Assembly (NCBI RefSeq): GCF_030369675.1
Contig: NZ_CP128477.1
Coordinates: 1,860,001-1,924,000 of the forward strand
Source of the DNA: Peteryoungia algae
GTDB taxonomy: Bacteria; Pseudomonadota; Alphaproteobacteria; Rhizobiales; Rhizobiaceae
Direction: 5' to 3'
DNA length: 64,000 bases
How positions within the stretch are numbered: position 1 is the stretch's first letter; each line of letters opens with the position of its first letter. This document shows positions 62,631-64,000 of the stretch, one piece after another. A program made the translations under genes and the position numbers. The notes beneath the pieces were generated by a model. That model made no database searches and was not told the DNA's origin. It was given only the letters and a program-made list of their open reading frames with translations.

Positions 62631-64000
62631 TCCGCAGCCACGCCCATGCGCATGCGCTCCATTTCCTCAAGCGCACGACGGTATTCCACCGGCATGACCT
62701 TGCGGAACTTCGGACGATACTCTGCCCAGCTGTCGAGGATCTGCTTCGCACGGTTCGAGTCCGTGTAGTGCAGATGGTTCGAGATCAGCTGGTAGAGGCG
62801 CTCCTCGTCGTGGCGGGTCATGTCGCCGGACACGTCGACAAGGCCCTTGTGCATGAGGTCGCCGCCGTGATGGTGGAGCTTCTCCAGCATGTCGTCCTCT
62901 TCCGGAACCGGCTCGAGTTCGACCATCGCCATGTTGCAGCGTTTGGCGAAATCGCCGCTCTCGTCGAGCACGTAAGCCACGCCGCCCGACATGCCGGCCG
63001 CGAAGTTGCGGCCCGTTTCGCCGAGCACGACGACCACGCCACCCGTCATGTATTCGCAGCCGTGGTCACCCACGCCCTCGACAACCGCAATCGCACCCGA
63101 ATTGCGCACGGCAAAGCGCTCACCGGCCACGCCACGGAAGTAGCACTCGCCGGAGATCGCACCGTAAAGCACGGTATTGCCGACGATGATCGAGTTTTCC
63201 GCGACGATGCGGGCGTTTTCCGGCGGACGCACGACGATGCGGCCACCCGACAGACCCTTGCCGACATAGTCGTTCCCGTCGCCGACGAGATCAAAGGTGA
63301 TGCCACGCGCCAGGAAGGCGCCAAAGGACTGGCCGGCGGTGCCGTTCAGAGTCACGTGGATCGTGTCGTCCTTCAGGCCCTTGTGGCCGTAGCGCTTGGC
63401 GACTTCGCCCGAGAGCATCGCACCGGCAGAGCGGTCGATATTCTTGATGTCGACGTCGAAAACGACGGGCTGCTTGGCGTCCAGCGACGGCATCGCTTTC
63501 TCGATCAGCTTGCGGTCGAGAATATCCACGATCGGATGGTTCTGGCGCTCCGTCCAGTAGGTGGCGGACTTCGGCGCATCGACCTTGTGGAAGATCTTCG
63601 AGAAATCGAGCCCCTTGGCCTTCCAGTGAGCAAGCATCTCGTCCTTCTCCAGAAGCTCCGAGGCACCGATGATCTCGTCCAGCTTGGTCACACCCAGCGA
63701 AGCGAGAATTTCACGCACTTCTTCGGCGACGAAGAAGAAGTAGTTGATGACGTGCTCCGGCGTGCCCTTGAAGCGCTTGCGCAGCACCGGATCCTGGGTC
63801 GCGACACCAACGGGACACGTGTTCAGATGGCACTTGCGCATCATGATGCAGCCGGCCGCGATCAGCGGAGCCGTCGCGAAGCCGAACTCGTCGGCGCCCA
63901 GAAGGGCACCGATGATGACGTCGCGGCCCGTCTTCAGACCACCATCCACCTGCAGCGCGATGCGCGAACGAAGACCGTTCAGCACCAGCGTCTGCTGTGT
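62627..64000 (-). CDS. gltB: Glutamate synthase, large subunit (C-terminal part)
   Basis: The last 457 residues of the GOGAT large subunit; the gene continues beyond the window. Present are the end of the FMN/TIM-barrel domain with [20 protein letters not shown] and the 3Fe-4S cysteines of [18 protein letters not shown], and the complete C-terminal beta-helix (GXGXG) domain with repeated patterns such as [14 protein letters not shown] and [20 protein letters not shown]. The N-terminal glutaminase domain is outside. The first bases of the gene on this strand are missing, so its start cannot be shown. Confidence 0.96.
   Translation of the reverse strand, partial: TQQTLVLNGLRSRIALQVDGGLKTGRDVIIGALLGADEFGFATAPLIAAGCIMMRKCHLNTCPVGVATQDPVLRKRFKGTPEHVINYFFFVAEEVREILASLGVTKLDEIIGASELLEKDEMLAHWKAKGLDFSKIFHKVDAPKSATYWTERQNHPIVDILDRKLIEKAMPSLDAKQPVVFDVDIKNIDRSAGAMLSGEVAKRYGHKGLKDDTIHVTLNGTAGQSFGAFLARGITFDLVGDGNDYVGKGLSGGRIVVRPPENARIVAENSIIVGNTVLYGAISGECYFRGVAGERFAVRNSGAIAVVEGVGDHGCEYMTGGVVVVLGETGRNFAAGMSGGVAYVLDESGDFAKRCNMAMVELEPVPEEDDMLEKLHHHGGDLMHKGLVDVSGDMTRHDEERLYQLISNHLHYTDSNRAKQILDSWAEYRPKFRKVMPVEYRRALEEMERMRMGVAAE

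Noticed and set aside
1..64000. Mobile elements, CRISPR arrays, tRNA or rRNA genes
   Set aside because: No transposase or integrase frame, no regular repeat-spacer series, and no tRNA cloverleaf or rRNA sequence was seen in reading both strands.

Overview
The window is a gene-dense, roughly 60% GC stretch of chromosome from an alphaproteobacterium, almost certainly a member of the Rhizobiaceae (Rhizobium/Agrobacterium/Sinorhizobium relatives). The evidence is the combination of zapA-6S RNA-tkt-gap-pgk-class I aldolase order, an rcdA gene with a CtrA box, GapR (DUF2312), an Omp10-type lipoprotein, homospermidine synthase, and many small families typical of Rhizobiales (DUF1192, DUF1244, DUF4164, DUF465, DUF1036). 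The genus cannot be fixed from sequence reading alone. I see no insertion sequence, prophage, CRISPR array, tRNA or rRNA gene. The region reads as core chromosome, and most genes are housekeeping.

Layout. 1-1258: the tail of a methyl-accepting chemotaxis protein, a probable 6S RNA, zapA and a DUF4164 coiled-coil gene. 1601-11240: central carbon metabolism on the plus strand (tkt, gap, pgk, class I fructose-bisphosphate aldolase), interrupted by a BCCT osmolyte transporter and a cation/proton antiporter. 11503-18199: PACE and MFS transporters, DUF1192, rcdA, a patatin-like lipase, rpmE (minus strand) and an ABC exporter. 18321-26305, minus strand: an FAD dehydrogenase, an uncharacterised MotA/MotB-like stator pair with an inositol-monophosphatase gene, an MgtC/DUF4010 membrane protein, a SEL1-repeat protein and a divergent ThiE-like protein. 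26410-32061: TSUP permease, ArsR regulator, two DUF465 genes, purE-purK, rpmJ, a TPR protein and an alpha/beta hydrolase.

32120-39417: pyk with a DUF1036 gene, N-formylglutamate amidohydrolase, DUF1244, gapR, a DUF882 (M15-like) peptidase and an unusual NtrC-type regulator without the sigma-54 contact motif. 39638-46064: pepF, then pabB-pabC-YciI-DUF3445, then homospermidine synthase. 46258-54566: Omp10-like lipoprotein, a 5'-nucleotidase carrying a LysM domain, hemH, a secreted Cache-like sensor protein next to a chemoreceptor, and an SPFH/NfeD pair. 54573-64000: envelope genes (KdsD, outer-membrane beta-barrel, galU, lytic transglycosylase, a degenerate SGNH protein) and the glutamate synthase operon gltB-small membrane protein-gltD, cut by the window end.

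Working together: the tkt/gap/pgk/fba and pyk genes cover lower glycolysis/gluconeogenesis and the pentose phosphate branch; rcdA, its CtrA box and gapR belong to the alphaproteobacterial cell-cycle circuit; kdsD, galU, mltB, DUF882 and the 5'-nucleotidase-LysM protein serve the envelope. No complete novel system stands out with certainty. The best candidates for undescribed biology are the stator-like pair (20056-22119), the secreted Cache protein coupled to a chemoreceptor (50260-52909), the GAFTGA-less NtrC-type regulator (37870-39417), the small membrane protein inside gltBD (62460-62630), and the twin palindromes in front of the class I aldolase (10125-10169).
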